IMG/VR virus record: IMGVR_UViG_3300008954_003475
Coordinates: 124,001-188,000 of that record
Length of the DNA: 64,000 nucleotides
DNA from: a virus
Reading direction: 5' to 3' (one strand)
Under the pieces are notes generated by a model. The model saw only the letters and a list, made by a program, of their open reading frames with translations. It was not told where the DNA came from and did not search any database. The translations under genes were made by a program, and so were the position numbers. Shown here one piece after another: positions 8,930 through 17,343 of this stretch. Every line of letters starts with the position of its first letter. Within the stretch, counting starts at the first letter, position 1.

Positions 8930-9973
8930 CTAGGCAAAGTAATTTCTCAAAAAATCAACGCCGGCCTTGCCCTCGCCCTTCTTGGCGTCATCGCCGGTAT
9001 CATTTGGGGAAAATGTTCCACGATCCTTAAAGATATGAAACCCACTATCCATACATAGCTGCATTATTGCAAGCTCTTCTCTGTCATCAATAGAGTACTT
9101 ATTAGACAAAAAGCCATAAACATCTTCCATCGAATGGCCGCCTGATACATGTGCATTAATCATAATTCCAGAAATAGCCCGCTCAAAGGGAGATACTGCT
9201 ATAACTATATTATTCGGAGTAGCGGCCTCCTTTGTAAGCTCACCGTATTCAATCTCTCTGCCAGAAGCATTGATCCACTTCGGAATGCCATTGGCACCTA
9301 CAGAGGCTTTCTTGTCATGCTCGTCTTTCACCATCTTCTTCAGCTTTCCAATATGTTTCTTGAGAACTAATACGTCCTTCATTATATTTACCCGAACACC
9401 CTCTAGGGCTTGAATGTCTAATACATTATCTGAATCTTCACGAATAGCTCTTGAGATTTGAGAATTCAACTTATCCAAGAAGCTTGTAGCTCGCTCGCAG
9501 CCGACCATGCTTCTTCCGTCATGCTGAGGGATGTTTCCAGGATATTGTTCATGAACATATTCCATAAATTTAGACAAGTCTCCATCATCTGCGTAATTGG
9601 TCTCTTGCTCATCTTCATCCTCGTCTAGTTCTTCAGATCTCAATTGTGAGCCGGGAACTAAATCAGATAAAGAAACATCTCCATGCTCCTCTAAGAATTC
9701 AGTTATATCCTTATCTAACCCCTCCATCTCGCCGCCGAGTTCTCCAAGGCTGCCTTCCCCCTCTGTAAAGGGCTCAAGGACATCCTCAAGGGTTCCGTCA
9801 CCTAAATCATCTGTTCCCACGGCAGAAGCCATGCCCGCCCCGAAGATTTCCTCTTCAGACAGGCCTTCAAACATATCGTCTTCTGCATAACCAGTAAGAT
9901 CGCCTTCCACGTAAGATGTTTGATCTAATTCAGATTCTTTAAAAATTGTTGTTGTCTTAAAATTATTAGCCAT
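8930..9973 (-). CDS. Acidic hypothetical protein, possible scaffold or virion protein
   Basis: This 347-residue protein is of unknown family. The first 130 residues are extremely acidic (runs such as DEDEDEQE) and rich in Gly/Ser, hence probably disordered. The C-terminal half is more ordered and helical, with a basic stretch (KKHIGKLKKMVKDEHDKK). It starts 8 nt after the preceding gene (9982-10416) and ends 9 nt before the next. A highly acidic disordered N-terminus followed by a basic helical region is seen in scaffold and core proteins of several phages, but this resemblance is weak. Confidence 0.7.
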   Translation of the reverse strand: MANNFKTTTIFKESELDQTSYVEGDLTGYAEDDMFEGLSEEEIFGAGMASAVGTDDLGDGTLEDVLEPFTEGEGSLGELGGEMEGLDKDITEFLEEHGDVSLSDLVPGSQLRSEELDEDEDEQETNYADDGDLSKFMEYVHEQYPGNIPQHDGRSMVGCERATSFLDKLNSQISRAIREDSDNVLDIQALEGVRVNIMKDVLVLKKHIGKLKKMVKDEHDKKASVGANGIPKWINASGREIEYGELTKEAATPNNIVIAVSPFERAISGIMINAHVSGGHSMEDVYGFLSNKYSIDDREELAIMQLCMDSGFHIFKDRGTFSPNDTGDDAKKGEGKAGVDFLRNYFA

Positions 9974-9981
9974 TTTTTCTC

Positions 9982-10416
9982 CTATCCTACTAAGCTATAA
10001 AGTCCGTAATATACGTTTCTACTTTCATTATTATCAGAATAATAATCTAACGGATAACCATACTGAGCCTCTGGCATATTTCCTATCATAATATGCGGGT
10101 ACAAAGGACTGCCATTTAACCCAACATTACCTGCAGGAATAGTAGATTGCTTTGAGTCATACTTGCAGTCAACAGAGTCCTTCTCTTCGAAAATCATGTC
10201 TGCAAAAGGGCACTTCGAATACTCTTCGACCATAAGCATTATTTCCAAATTATTATCCGCAATCTCTCTAGCGTCTTCTTTGTTATCAGCAGCTTCCAAC
10301 GGAGTCATGCTAAGAATAGCTGATTTTTTCGAATCTTTTGCCACTCCACCAGCTATTTTGCATCCTGCAGCAACAGGCAGGCCGAATGGGCATCTGGTCG
10401 TTTTTCCTCTAATCAT
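9982..10416 (-). CDS. Hypothetical protein with paired CPF motifs
   Basis: This 144-residue protein is of unknown family. It has two similar cysteine pairs: CPFGLPVAAGC near the N-terminus (residues 9-19) and CPFADMIFEEKDSVDC near residue 70. Together they could hold one metal ion or form disulfides. The C-terminal third is Tyr/Asn/Gly-rich (YYSDNNESRNVYYGLYSL), as often seen in virion surface or baseplate proteins. It lies in the structural operon between the nucleotidyltransferase gene and the acidic protein. I infer a virion role from position only. Confidence 0.65.
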   Translation of the reverse strand: MIRGKTTRCPFGLPVAAGCKIAGGVAKDSKKSAILSMTPLEAADNKEDAREIADNNLEIMLMVEEYSKCPFADMIFEEKDSVDCKYDSKQSTIPAGNVGLNGSPLYPHIMIGNMPEAQYGYPLDYYSDNNESRNVYYGLYSLVG

Positions 10417-10457
10417 AATTAATTATATCCTACTAAATGAAGAAAGTATTAGTAAGT

Positions 10458-11363
10458 CTAAATATTCAATGATTTTAATTTATATTCTGTTAAATTAATT
10501 GCATCATCTAAATATTTATTAACCAACTTTCTTTTAATAACCTCTTCTTTGAAAACGCCAACCAACGGTACGGTTGGAAGCAGCTTCATCTCAGACAAAT
10601 AATGCATTGTTATATCTGAATTATCATTAATTGATTCTGCAATTATTGAAGTAAGGAAAGCCTCTTTTAAAGCCCACTTATTTTCTCCAGTAAAACTTTC
10701 TCTATTATTTCTTGCAAAATCAATAATTTCATCATCAATAGAAAACTCATAACGAGCAGCAAAATTGATGGCTCTATAAATACGCCTAATATCATCACCA
10801 AGAGCAATTCTTGCAGGAACATTTGTTCTTATAATCTTTGCTTCTAAGTCTTCTTTGCCTTTGTTTGTAAAGTCAATAATTTCATCATCAAAAAATCTTT
10901 TATGTAAAGTATTTATTGTAAACTCTCTACTGTAAACTTCAAATAATTTTTCATCTTTAATATTTAGCTCTTTCATTATATACTCAACAACATCATCAGA
11001 TATAAAATTGCTTGAAAAATCAAACATTATATCATCTAAATAAACAGAAACATGTCCATCGCTGAAAAGCTTAAAGTTACTATTTAATTCATTAGCCAAA
11101 GTTATAGCCAACCTTGTTATATCGGCATCATTAGTTGTTATATCTATATCTCTATAATCTTCAACAGGAGCATTTCCGCCTTCCATCTGAAGAACCTGAA
11201 GCCTTCGGCTAACGCGACCCCTTGCCTCAAAAGCCCTCTCTTGCGCCTCTCCTATTCTGTTTAAATACAAAACCCTAGGAACTCCACCAACTATGTACGG
11301 TTCCGCTATATAGTTTTCTTTACAAATTTTTAATATTTTTGAATATATATCATCAAAATTCAT
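10458..11363 (-). CDS. CCA-adding / poly(A) polymerase family nucleotidyltransferase
   Basis: This class II nucleotidyltransferase family adds CCA to tRNA 3' ends or poly(A) to RNA. Family motifs visible: VGGVPRVLY (about residues 25-33), the catalytic DIDI (Asp72, Asp74), SREFTINTL (equivalent of RRDFTINAL), and DIRRIYRAINFAARYEFSID, the nucleotide-recognition helix. The 301 residues correspond to the catalytic head and neck; the tRNA-binding tail is short or absent. An insertion of about 30 residues (35-68) separates the GG motif from the catalytic Asp pair, where relatives have only about 15 residues. No tRNA gene is visible nearby, so the substrate (tRNA, defence-cleaved tRNA or mRNA) is unknown. 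It sits, oddly, inside the structural operon. Confidence 0.85.
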   Translation of the reverse strand: MNFDDIYSKILKICKENYIAEPYIVGGVPRVLYLNRIGEAQERAFEARGRVSRRLQVLQMEGGNAPVEDYRDIDITTNDADITRLAITLANELNSNFKLFSDGHVSVYLDDIMFDFSSNFISDDVVEYIMKELNIKDEKLFEVYSREFTINTLHKRFFDDEIIDFTNKGKEDLEAKIIRTNVPARIALGDDIRRIYRAINFAARYEFSIDDEIIDFARNNRESFTGENKWALKEAFLTSIIAESINDNSDITMHYLSEMKLLPTVPLVGVFKEEVIKRKLVNKYLDDAINLTEYKLKSLNI

Positions 11364-11388
11364 TAGAGCCCCTATTGTTTATAACTCT

Positions 11389-12936
11389 TTATACGGGCGG
11401 CCCTAAATCATCCGCTTCCGGCACCTGTTCCGCCTCAGGCGCAGGCTCTGCCACAGCCTCCTCTTCGGCCCCTGGAATCCCGCTTTGAGCATCGGCCATA
11501 GTCTTTGCGTTAGCAAGTTGTCCCATCATCTTTGTAACCCTTGTAAGAGCGTAAGAGAATGAGTCAATCAATTTGCTTTGTGACTCTGCAAGCTCTGGAA
11601 ACATAGATGCAATACCTATTTTGTCCAGCATAATATCAAACTCGGCTAATTGGCGAATAATACGCCTATCCGCAAGCATTCCCGCCACCTCGTCAAGCTT
11701 TCTGGCAGCATCTTCAACGCTTATATCTCCAGCCAACTCATCGTACTCCCCGGGTCTCGCCCCAGGAAGTGGGGTTATGTCTTCAAAGCTAGCCGCCTCT
11801 ACATCATCAGACTTTGGAATTCCATCCATAGGACCAGGAGGAGACTCCTCTTCTGCCGGGGCTTCACCCAAAGCTTCTGCCGGGGCTTCACCCAAAGCTT
11901 CTGCCGGGGCTTCACCCAAAGCTTCTGCCGGGGCTTCTGCCGGCATCTCTTCAGGAACTTCTTGAGCAATTTTCTTTAAAATTTCCGCACCTTCAGTGCA
12001 GCCAAACTTATTAAGCTTATTTGCAGTATTGTGAGTTACGTCAGATAGTGTACTGCTAAGCTTTAACATTTGAACTTGAAGACTTAAATGCATAAGATGT
12101 TCCGCAAGAGTCTTATAGGTCTCCGAATCCATATACTCATCTGTTCTCAAAAGCTTATCTATACGTCGTATTGCCGTATGAAGCTTTGACTTCCAAGAGC
12201 CAAATCGCTCACCGCGATGAGCCTTTCGCTCTGAGGCTTCTGCCGTCTCATCAAAAACAGATCCGTGAAAACTATCTCCCGGCATATTATTACCCTGACC
12301 TTTGTTTAAATATGCGCTTTGTCCTCCATGATAATACGGAGTTCCGCCTTGACCAAGGTTACTCATGTAAACAGATTCTTTTTTCATGTACTCATCCTCT
12401 TTTGAACTATATTTTAAATGCTCACCAGTGCTATAATATTTAAACCACTTTATAAACTTCAAATCTTCATCGCTATCTATATCTAAAAAATTACTATAAT
12501 AATCTAATGCATTTTGTTTTGTCATTTCATTTTTTGCTACAGAATCATAAATCAAATGAACTGTTTTTAGCCATCTATTTATATCAAATTCATCTTCTAT
12601 ATTTTCTCTATAATAATCAACATTAGGATATGCAATCTTTATTATCTTTTTATCTTTAGTTTTGCAACGAACAACGCTATAGTAAGCATCATTTAAATTA
12701 TTAATGTTTAACTTCAATAATTCTTTCTTTTCTTCTAAAGAAAGAACTATATTTAACTCTTTTGCTGCCTTTTTTATAAAAAAATGCCTTTCAAACTTTT
12801 TGTTACTATCAACACCCAAAGCAGTTAGGTGGACAGACTTCTCTGCAAGTTTATCAAACGCAGGCGTACTAGACGAAACAGGCATAGCTGCCAACTTTTT
12901 TATAAAAAAGTCATTTATTTCGTCTAGATTGCTCAT
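11389..12936 (-). CDS. Large repeat-containing probable virion protein
   Basis: This 515-residue protein is of unknown family. The N-terminal 180 residues are Lys/Asp-rich and helical, followed by a His/Gly/Tyr-rich loop (YYHGGQSAYLNKGQGNN). A helical segment (about 245-330) precedes a tandem 8-residue repeat, APAEALGE, about residues 335-365, encoded by a 24-bp DNA repeat. A second helical region and an acidic Pro/Glu tail follow. The 4-nt overlap with the upstream gene 12933-13175 shows operon coupling. Ala-Pro-Glu repeats act as flexible or extended linkers. I infer a structural role from its place in the head module. Confidence 0.7.
   Translation of the reverse strand: MSNLDEINDFFIKKLAAMPVSSSTPAFDKLAEKSVHLTALGVDSNKKFERHFFIKKAAKELNIVLSLEEKKELLKLNINNLNDAYYSVVRCKTKDKKIIKIAYPNVDYYRENIEDEFDINRWLKTVHLIYDSVAKNEMTKQNALDYYSNFLDIDSDEDLKFIKWFKYYSTGEHLKYSSKEDEYMKKESVYMSNLGQGGTPYYHGGQSAYLNKGQGNNMPGDSFHGSVFDETAEASERKAHRGERFGSWKSKLHTAIRRIDKLLRTDEYMDSETYKTLAEHLMHLSLQVQMLKLSSTLSDVTHNTANKLNKFGCTEGAEILKKIAQEVPEEMPAEAPAEALGEAPAEALGEAPAEALGEAPAEEESPPGPMDGIPKSDDVEAASFEDITPLPGARPGEYDELAGDISVEDAARKLDEVAGMLADRRIIRQLAEFDIMLDKIGIASMFPELAESQSKLIDSFSYALTRVTKMMGQLANAKTMADAQSGIPGAEEEAVAEPAPEAEQVPEADDLGPPV
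11851..11940 (-). repeat. 24-bp tandem repeat encoding APAEALGE
   Basis: The plus-strand unit TTCTGCCGGGGCTTCACCCA plus 4 nt repeats three full times and once in part without differences. It encodes an Ala-Pro-Glu linker in the 11389-12936 protein. Confidence 0.85.
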
Positions 12937-13175
12937 CTTTCCTCTATTCTTTTAACCAAGCCATCAATTTGGTCGAACCATTCCCTCTTCTCTTCTACTC
13001 TCTGCTCTTTTGTATTATATTTAATATATTCTAAAAATGTCTTCAAATGATTATCGGAAATCTTTTCGTCATCTGGATAAAGACTAAGATTATCTTTTAG
13101 CCATTCCTCTAAGGAAATTAAGCTATTAAGATTATCTAAGTTAAGAACTTTATATACCTTTCCGTTAAGTAACAT
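12933..13175 (-). CDS. Hypothetical 80-aa protein
   Basis: This small charged, helical protein (LISLEEWLKDNL, then KEQRVEEKREWFDQIDGLVKRI) matches no family I recognise. It starts inside the 3' end of the candidate terminase small subunit (11-nt overlap) and overlaps the following gene by 4 nt, so it is translationally coupled to both. The overlaps on both sides are the main evidence that it is a real gene. Confidence 0.65.
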   Translation of the reverse strand: MLLNGKVYKVLNLDNLNSLISLEEWLKDNLSLYPDDEKISDNHLKTFLEYIKYNTKEQRVEEKREWFDQIDGLVKRIEER

Positions 13176-13851
13176 CTATAACTTCTCCGTGTATTTTGTC
13201 CAAATCCGAACCATCCAATTGTCTCATTTTTACATCCAGCCTATCTACAAAAACAGATACAAGATCTGGGTTTAATTCTTGCAACACATCCAACACGGCC
13301 TCCTTCAAAACTCTGGCTTGTTCATTTACTACACTAATATTAATATTATGCTCAATCTTTTTATCTGCAACGCCTTCAATATACTTCTTCCAATCCTGCA
13401 TAAGGGCTTTCATGGTATTGATATATTCAATAAAAATCTTGTCTTCCCTGAGAGAGCCTCCTTCTTGTAACATATTATAATAGTATTCTATTCTTGAATT
13501 TATAAGACTATCCATTTCAAGAAGCCTTCTTGTTACATCCAATTCAGATGAGGCAATCTCTTCAAGCTTTTGCTGATACGATGACGAAGCCTTTATGATC
13601 ATTCTGGCCTCAGCCTCTGACGCCTCTCTGTCTATCTCTCCTCTTCTGTTTTTGATATCATCTAAAACTTCGCCTTTAATATTTAAATGCTCTGCTCTAA
13701 ACTTTTGAAGAGTCATGTATGAAATATGCAGACGCCTTGTTCTTGGATATTTCTCTTTAAGCCAACGCTCAACCTCTTTAACAGAATCACCCTCTAACAG
13801 CTTGCTTATAACTAATTCTTTATCCGGATGATTTAAAATTTTCTTGCTCAT
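13165..13851 (-). CDS. Candidate terminase small subunit (HTH plus coiled coil)
   Basis: This is a 228-residue protein whose architecture matches small terminases, the DNA-recognition partner of the packaging motor. An N-terminal helix-turn-helix-like region (about residues 10-55, with LLEGDSVKEVERWLKEKYP and LHISYMTLQKFRAEHL) resembles the resolvase/terminase HTH. A long helical, partly coiled-coil middle (about 70-190) follows, then a C-terminal segment that could contact the large subunit. It is in the same direction as the large subunit but 5 kb upstream of it. It is the first gene after the terminator at 13861-13899, with GAGG about 8 nt before the ATG. An alternative is a DNA-binding regulator; no motif is specific to small terminases. 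Confidence 0.55.
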   Translation of the reverse strand: MSKKILNHPDKELVISKLLEGDSVKEVERWLKEKYPRTRRLHISYMTLQKFRAEHLNIKGEVLDDIKNRRGEIDREASEAEARMIIKASSSYQQKLEEIASSELDVTRRLLEMDSLINSRIEYYYNMLQEGGSLREDKIFIEYINTMKALMQDWKKYIEGVADKKIEHNINISVVNEQARVLKEAVLDVLQELNPDLVSVFVDRLDVKMRQLDGSDLDKIHGEVIDVT

Positions 13852-13860
13852 GTTTACCTC

Positions 13861-13899
13861 AAAATAAAAAGTCCTAGCTTTATATTACTAAGCCAGGAC
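13861..13899 (-). terminator. Rho-independent terminator before the candidate terminase small subunit
   Basis: On the minus-strand transcript a 10-bp stem (GTCCTGGCTT with AAGCTAGGAC, one G-U pair) is closed by a 9-nt loop and followed directly by TTTTTATTTT. It lies about 25 nt after the stop of the 39-codon ORF. Its U-tract runs into the GAGG ribosome-binding site of the next gene, only 10 nt from that gene's start codon. Confidence 0.8.
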
Positions 13900-13923
13900 C
13901 TCTCTCTGTATTTTTAATATAAG

Positions 13924-14043
13924 TTATTTAGATAAATGCTCTTCTACCTGTTTTAAGCTCCACATCTTTGTCATACCATGACGACTCATCGCCTCAATCG
14001 TTTCCATGCCTAATATGCCATCTACTTCTAGAGATTCGTTCAT
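13924..14043 (-). CDS. Possible 39-aa protein
   Basis: This short ORF fills most of the gap between the terminator at 13861-13899 and the gene ending at 14062. It starts with ATG at 14043 and stops with TAA at 13924. The ribosome-binding site is weak (AAGCAAG only). Residues 6-17 (EVDGILGMETIE) look like the DGxxGxxT core of peptidoglycan-binding type 1 domains, but the chain is far too short for the whole fold. It could be a real small protein, a remnant of a longer gene, or chance. Confidence 0.4.
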   Translation of the reverse strand: MNESLEVDGILGMETIEAMSRHGMTKMWSLKQVEEHLSK

Positions 14044-14061
14044 TATTTTATTCAACTTGCT

Positions 14062-15162
14062 TTAAAGCTTCATAACATTGCCTGAGTCACCCCAGTCAGA
14101 GTGAAACATGCCCGCATTCTTTCTTAAAAGCACATCTAGATATGTAGCCTCTTTTGTCAGGCCTTTTCTGTCCAAATGTGTTGCAAGCTTGATGAGATTA
14201 TTGATTGCCTCAGAGGAGAAAGAGCTCATGCTCCCCATTCCGTCTACAATTGCCGCCTCTTCCTCGCTCAAATTGCCGTTAGTCATTTGCGCAAGCCTGC
14301 TTGAGTCTAGCTTATAATCCGAAGATGGATCCTCATGAGCCTTTAATAGTGCTGCAACCTCACCTGTGGTGAGCGGGCGATTCTCCCTGTCCTTAGCTTC
14401 GGCATCAGAAGGCTCATCGGCACCCGGCTCATGAACAATCGCATGCCCAGTGTCCAGTCCAAGCTTTTCTCTTACCCATGGGTCAGACTTATCAAGGCCT
14501 CTCATGCTTTTCTGAACCTCCTCTGTAGGAAGATCATCCGGCCCAAGGCCGGCCTCCTCCATCTTCATCTGCATTAAAGTCATTATCTCTTGTGTTGACA
14601 AAGCGTCGGCTGGATCTGGACCAGAATAAGTAAAGGCAGAATTCTTTCTTAAAAGCACGTCTAGATATGTAGCCTCTTTTTTCAGGCCCTTTCTGTCTAA
14701 ATGTGTTGCAAGATGCATTATACTTGTTTGAAGCGCCGCATGACCAGGAGGGAAGTCTCTTCCGTCCTCTGTCTTAAAGCCTTCGTTGTAATCATAAATC
14801 TTATTTGTATAAGGATCTTGAAATACACCATCAGACACTCTCTTCGCCTGCACGCCCACACGATCTGGCGAATAGCGAGTAGACAAATGTGTGGCTACAT
14901 ACTCCGTTGGCACATAAGAATCCTCATGCTCTGGACCAATGCCATACAGGCCCTCTCTGTCCCTTGAGACTGGATCTCCACCTCTTTGGGCTAGATATCT
15001 ATCACGGGTTGCATACTCAGCTACATTGGATTGAAAGTGCTGAAAAGCCCCATGTTGATCTCCAAGAGCAAACTTCTCAAGAGTTTCTAATCTACTCTCT
15101 TTGCCATCTTCCAATGCCAACTTTTCAATATACTCTAATCTGTTCTCTCTATCTTTAATCAT
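14062..15162 (-). CDS. Probable virion protein with duplicated LATHLDRKGL segment
   Basis: This 366-residue protein is of unknown family. A block of about 24 residues containing LATHLDRKGLxKEATYLD occurs twice, near residue 155 and near residue 330. A related motif opens the protein at 8417-8920. At DNA level the two copies are about 94% identical over 72 nt (14116-14187 and 14641-14712), so the duplication is recent or kept uniform by recombination. The N-terminus also holds a smaller imperfect repeat (ENRLEYIEKLALEDGKESR, then LETLEKFALGD). The rest is polar with no obvious domain. Its position after a 519-residue structural-type gene supports a virion role. Confidence 0.7.
   Translation of the reverse strand: MIKDRENRLEYIEKLALEDGKESRLETLEKFALGDQHGAFQHFQSNVAEYATRDRYLAQRGGDPVSRDREGLYGIGPEHEDSYVPTEYVATHLSTRYSPDRVGVQAKRVSDGVFQDPYTNKIYDYNEGFKTEDGRDFPPGHAALQTSIMHLATHLDRKGLKKEATYLDVLLRKNSAFTYSGPDPADALSTQEIMTLMQMKMEEAGLGPDDLPTEEVQKSMRGLDKSDPWVREKLGLDTGHAIVHEPGADEPSDAEAKDRENRPLTTGEVAALLKAHEDPSSDYKLDSSRLAQMTNGNLSEEEAAIVDGMGSMSSFSSEAINNLIKLATHLDRKGLTKEATYLDVLLRKNAGMFHSDWGDSGNVMKL
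14116..14187 (-). repeat. Direct repeat copy A (72 bp)
   Basis: This matches 14641-14712 with 4 differences in 72 positions. It encodes the C-terminal copy of the LATHLDRKGLTKEATYLD block. Confidence 0.9.
14641..14712 (-). repeat. Direct repeat copy B (72 bp)
   Basis: This is the partner of 14116-14187 and lies in the same gene, 525 bp away. It encodes the central copy of the LATHLDRKGLKKEATYLD block. Recombination between the copies would delete 525 bp in frame. Confidence 0.9.
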
Positions 15163-15174
15163 TTCAATACCCTA

Positions 15175-16734
15175 TTATGACAATGCAATCTTCGAAGTAG
15201 AAATCATAGCTCCAGACTCAGCAAGATTATCCCTCTGAGCCTTTCTTCGTGCCGGAACGGGTCGACCCTTGTGATCAAAGCCTACTTTGCTCACAGGTAG
15301 CCCAAGCTTTGGACAATAAGGCTGTATAGACGTTGGAAGCTGCACAAGGTCTCCGTTCGCAAGAGCCTGCTTAATCAAAGCATCTCTCTCCGTTCCTTCT
15401 GACGAATGCTTTAACAGCTTTGAAAACTTATCCAATGCAGATAAATATTGCTGACCATCAAACTTCTCCCCAATAACGGAAAGGGCATCTTCGGCCTGTC
15501 TATAATCATTGTTTGAAACACCATTGATAATTCTATCAACAAGTTGGCCATAAGAAAGGCGAGTCATCTCTTCGGCCTCTCTAGAAACTTTGCTTATATC
15601 ATTCTTGTGGTCAGAAGCCTTCATAATCGACCTGAGTCCATCTTCATTTAGCCTATAAGATTTTCCGCTAACAATAAAACTGCTTGGAATTACAGGCTTG
15701 CCATTTGGCATATCAACCGGAACATTAATCTCAACTCTGCCATGAGCAGTTGGAATGTCTGCAGCAAAAGTTAAAGTCTTATCTGTTGAGGAGGCTACGC
15801 GAACCTGTGGATTTGGAACTCCATACCCAGAAAGCTCAACGGCCACTACGCCAGTTGCCATCTTTATTTGCTCTACACCAAAAGAGGAGGCTGCCGCAAC
15901 CAAGTCGTTCTCAAGATCTGCATACTTCTCAAGGCTCACAGGAACAACGGGGGTGTCCACCTTGAAATCACTAACGCTTCTTTGAGATGCAAACTTGTTT
16001 ACATTTGTCTTTTTTCTGAAATTATTTGTATCTTTAATATAAACATAAAGATTCTCTTTATTTAGCTTTACAAGCTCATCTCCTTGTACAAAATGATTGG
16101 GAAGAGCAGGAATGCCATTTGTAACCTGAACTGGAATTGGAACATTCACTTGAGTAAAGTCAGACGTATCAATTGAGGCGTTGCAAAGAATGAAGTGATC
16201 ATTCGTGCGAACAGCCGTTACCTCTTGTGGAACACAACCTAATGAAACTAACTGTAACTTAGCAAACTTCTCCGCCTTCCTAACTGTGTTATCAGAAAGT
16301 GCAGAGAAAGAAGATTGCTTATCTAGCGAAAATACTCCCGCTAATTCTTTGGAGAACTCATTCTCTTCGTACAATGGACTTAACTTCTCTCCATAGGGAA
16401 TTCTAGCGCCAGATGCGCCAGAGTCTTCAAGCTTTATGGTTGCATGCTTATCTGGAAGAAGATCTCCAACTTCCTTTCTGAAGTTAGACCTTCCGCCGCC
16501 GAGGCCATAAAGGTGATCATAAATTTCTGAAATTTCCCTCTGAGTTATAAATTTATTATCAGACCTTCTGTTAGCTATAACATCACGCATGTGACAAATC
16601 AATGTATCCTTAGAGTTTAGAGCGGCAGCCTTCTCCAGTCTGTTTACTACATAAGTAGTTGTAAATGTTTTACCATTCTCCAATACGTCCAAAGCTCTCT
16701 TAGCTTGCGCTACAATTCTGTTAATTTCTTTCAT
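15175..16734 (-). CDS. Probable virion protein with internal domain duplication
   Basis: This 519-residue protein is of unknown family. Two segments look like copies of one beta-rich unit. Around residues 195-245 the pattern is VNVPIPVQVTNGIPALPNHF followed by GDELVKLNKENLYVYIKD. Around residues 330-375 it is INVPVDMPNGKPVIPSSF followed by SGKSYRLNEDGLRSIMK. The C-terminal region is helical, then contains a conserved-looking YCPKLGLPVSKVGFDHKGR stretch and a basic tail. It is the second gene of the structural operon, 16 nt after 16751-17227. A capsid-associated or tail role is plausible but unproven. Confidence 0.7.
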   Translation of the reverse strand: MKEINRIVAQAKRALDVLENGKTFTTTYVVNRLEKAAALNSKDTLICHMRDVIANRRSDNKFITQREISEIYDHLYGLGGGRSNFRKEVGDLLPDKHATIKLEDSGASGARIPYGEKLSPLYEENEFSKELAGVFSLDKQSSFSALSDNTVRKAEKFAKLQLVSLGCVPQEVTAVRTNDHFILCNASIDTSDFTQVNVPIPVQVTNGIPALPNHFVQGDELVKLNKENLYVYIKDTNNFRKKTNVNKFASQRSVSDFKVDTPVVPVSLEKYADLENDLVAAASSFGVEQIKMATGVVAVELSGYGVPNPQVRVASSTDKTLTFAADIPTAHGRVEINVPVDMPNGKPVIPSSFIVSGKSYRLNEDGLRSIMKASDHKNDISKVSREAEEMTRLSYGQLVDRIINGVSNNDYRQAEDALSVIGEKFDGQQYLSALDKFSKLLKHSSEGTERDALIKQALANGDLVQLPTSIQPYCPKLGLPVSKVGFDHKGRPVPARRKAQRDNLAESGAMISTSKIALS

Positions 16735-16750
16735 TATTTTATTCCCTTAT

Positions 16751-17227
16751 CTAATTAGACTTTAATATTTCCGGAAAAAGACTTCCAAGAGTATCTGCTT
16801 TTGCCTTTGACTGACTGGAAACGACTTTTTTAACAAACTCACTATCTGTATTTGCTACATCTAATAATGCAGATTTAAATGTAAAAATATCATCACCATT
16901 AAATCCATATTCTTCTGATGAAAAGCTACAAATTGGAACATCTTTATAAGAAAGAGTTACGTTATTATGATCATAATTGCTAGCCGCAGTCCAATCTCCG
17001 CCCTCTTTTGTTTGATATTTAGGATCAGAGCTTCGAACCAAAAAGGAGTTGCCGTCAACTTCCTCGACCTTCCATAAATCATTATATTGATCACCCAATA
17101 CTTTGTACATATCAAATGCAACCTTTTTAATTTTTAAATCTTCAGACAAAGGAATTCTATCCTTTGTTGAGATATCAGAAGATTGCTTTTTCAAAAGCCT
17201 AATAAGTACTTCGTCTAATTCAGACAT
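16751..17227 (-). CDS. Hypothetical 158-aa protein, first gene of the structural operon
   Basis: I recognise no family. The N-terminal helix (MSELDEVLIRLLKKQSS) resembles the N-termini of other proteins in this region. The middle looks beta-rich (DLWKVEEVDGNSFLVRSSD), and the C-terminus is helical. It has a strong ribosome-binding site (AAGGAG about 8 nt before the ATG). It follows a 116-nt non-coding gap that contains a candidate promoter, so it probably opens the transcription unit running to the left edge of the window. Confidence 0.65.
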   Translation of the reverse strand: MSELDEVLIRLLKKQSSDISTKDRIPLSEDLKIKKVAFDMYKVLGDQYNDLWKVEEVDGNSFLVRSSDPKYQTKEGGDWTAASNYDHNNVTLSYKDVPICSFSSEEYGFNGDDIFTFKSALLDVANTDSEFVKKVVSSQSKAKADTLGSLFPEILKSN

Positions 17228-17302
17228 GAATGCTCTCCTTGCTGTAAAATTTGTCTTTATTAATAGAAAAGAAAACTCTATATATTTACTGAATTACCTT
17301 AA

Positions 17303-17330
17303 CTAATAGACCCTTTTCAATTGCTATCAA
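17303..17330 (-). promoter_or_regulatory. Candidate sigma-70-type promoter for the structural operon
   Basis: On the minus strand, TTGATA (17325-17330; 5 of 6 consensus) is followed after 16 nt by TATTAG (17303-17308; 4 of 6). It lies in the 116-nt gap between the replication and structural modules, about 75 nt upstream of the start at 17227, and is preceded by a T-run. The match is moderate. Confidence 0.4.
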
Positions 17331-17343
17331 AAAAATTAGTAGG

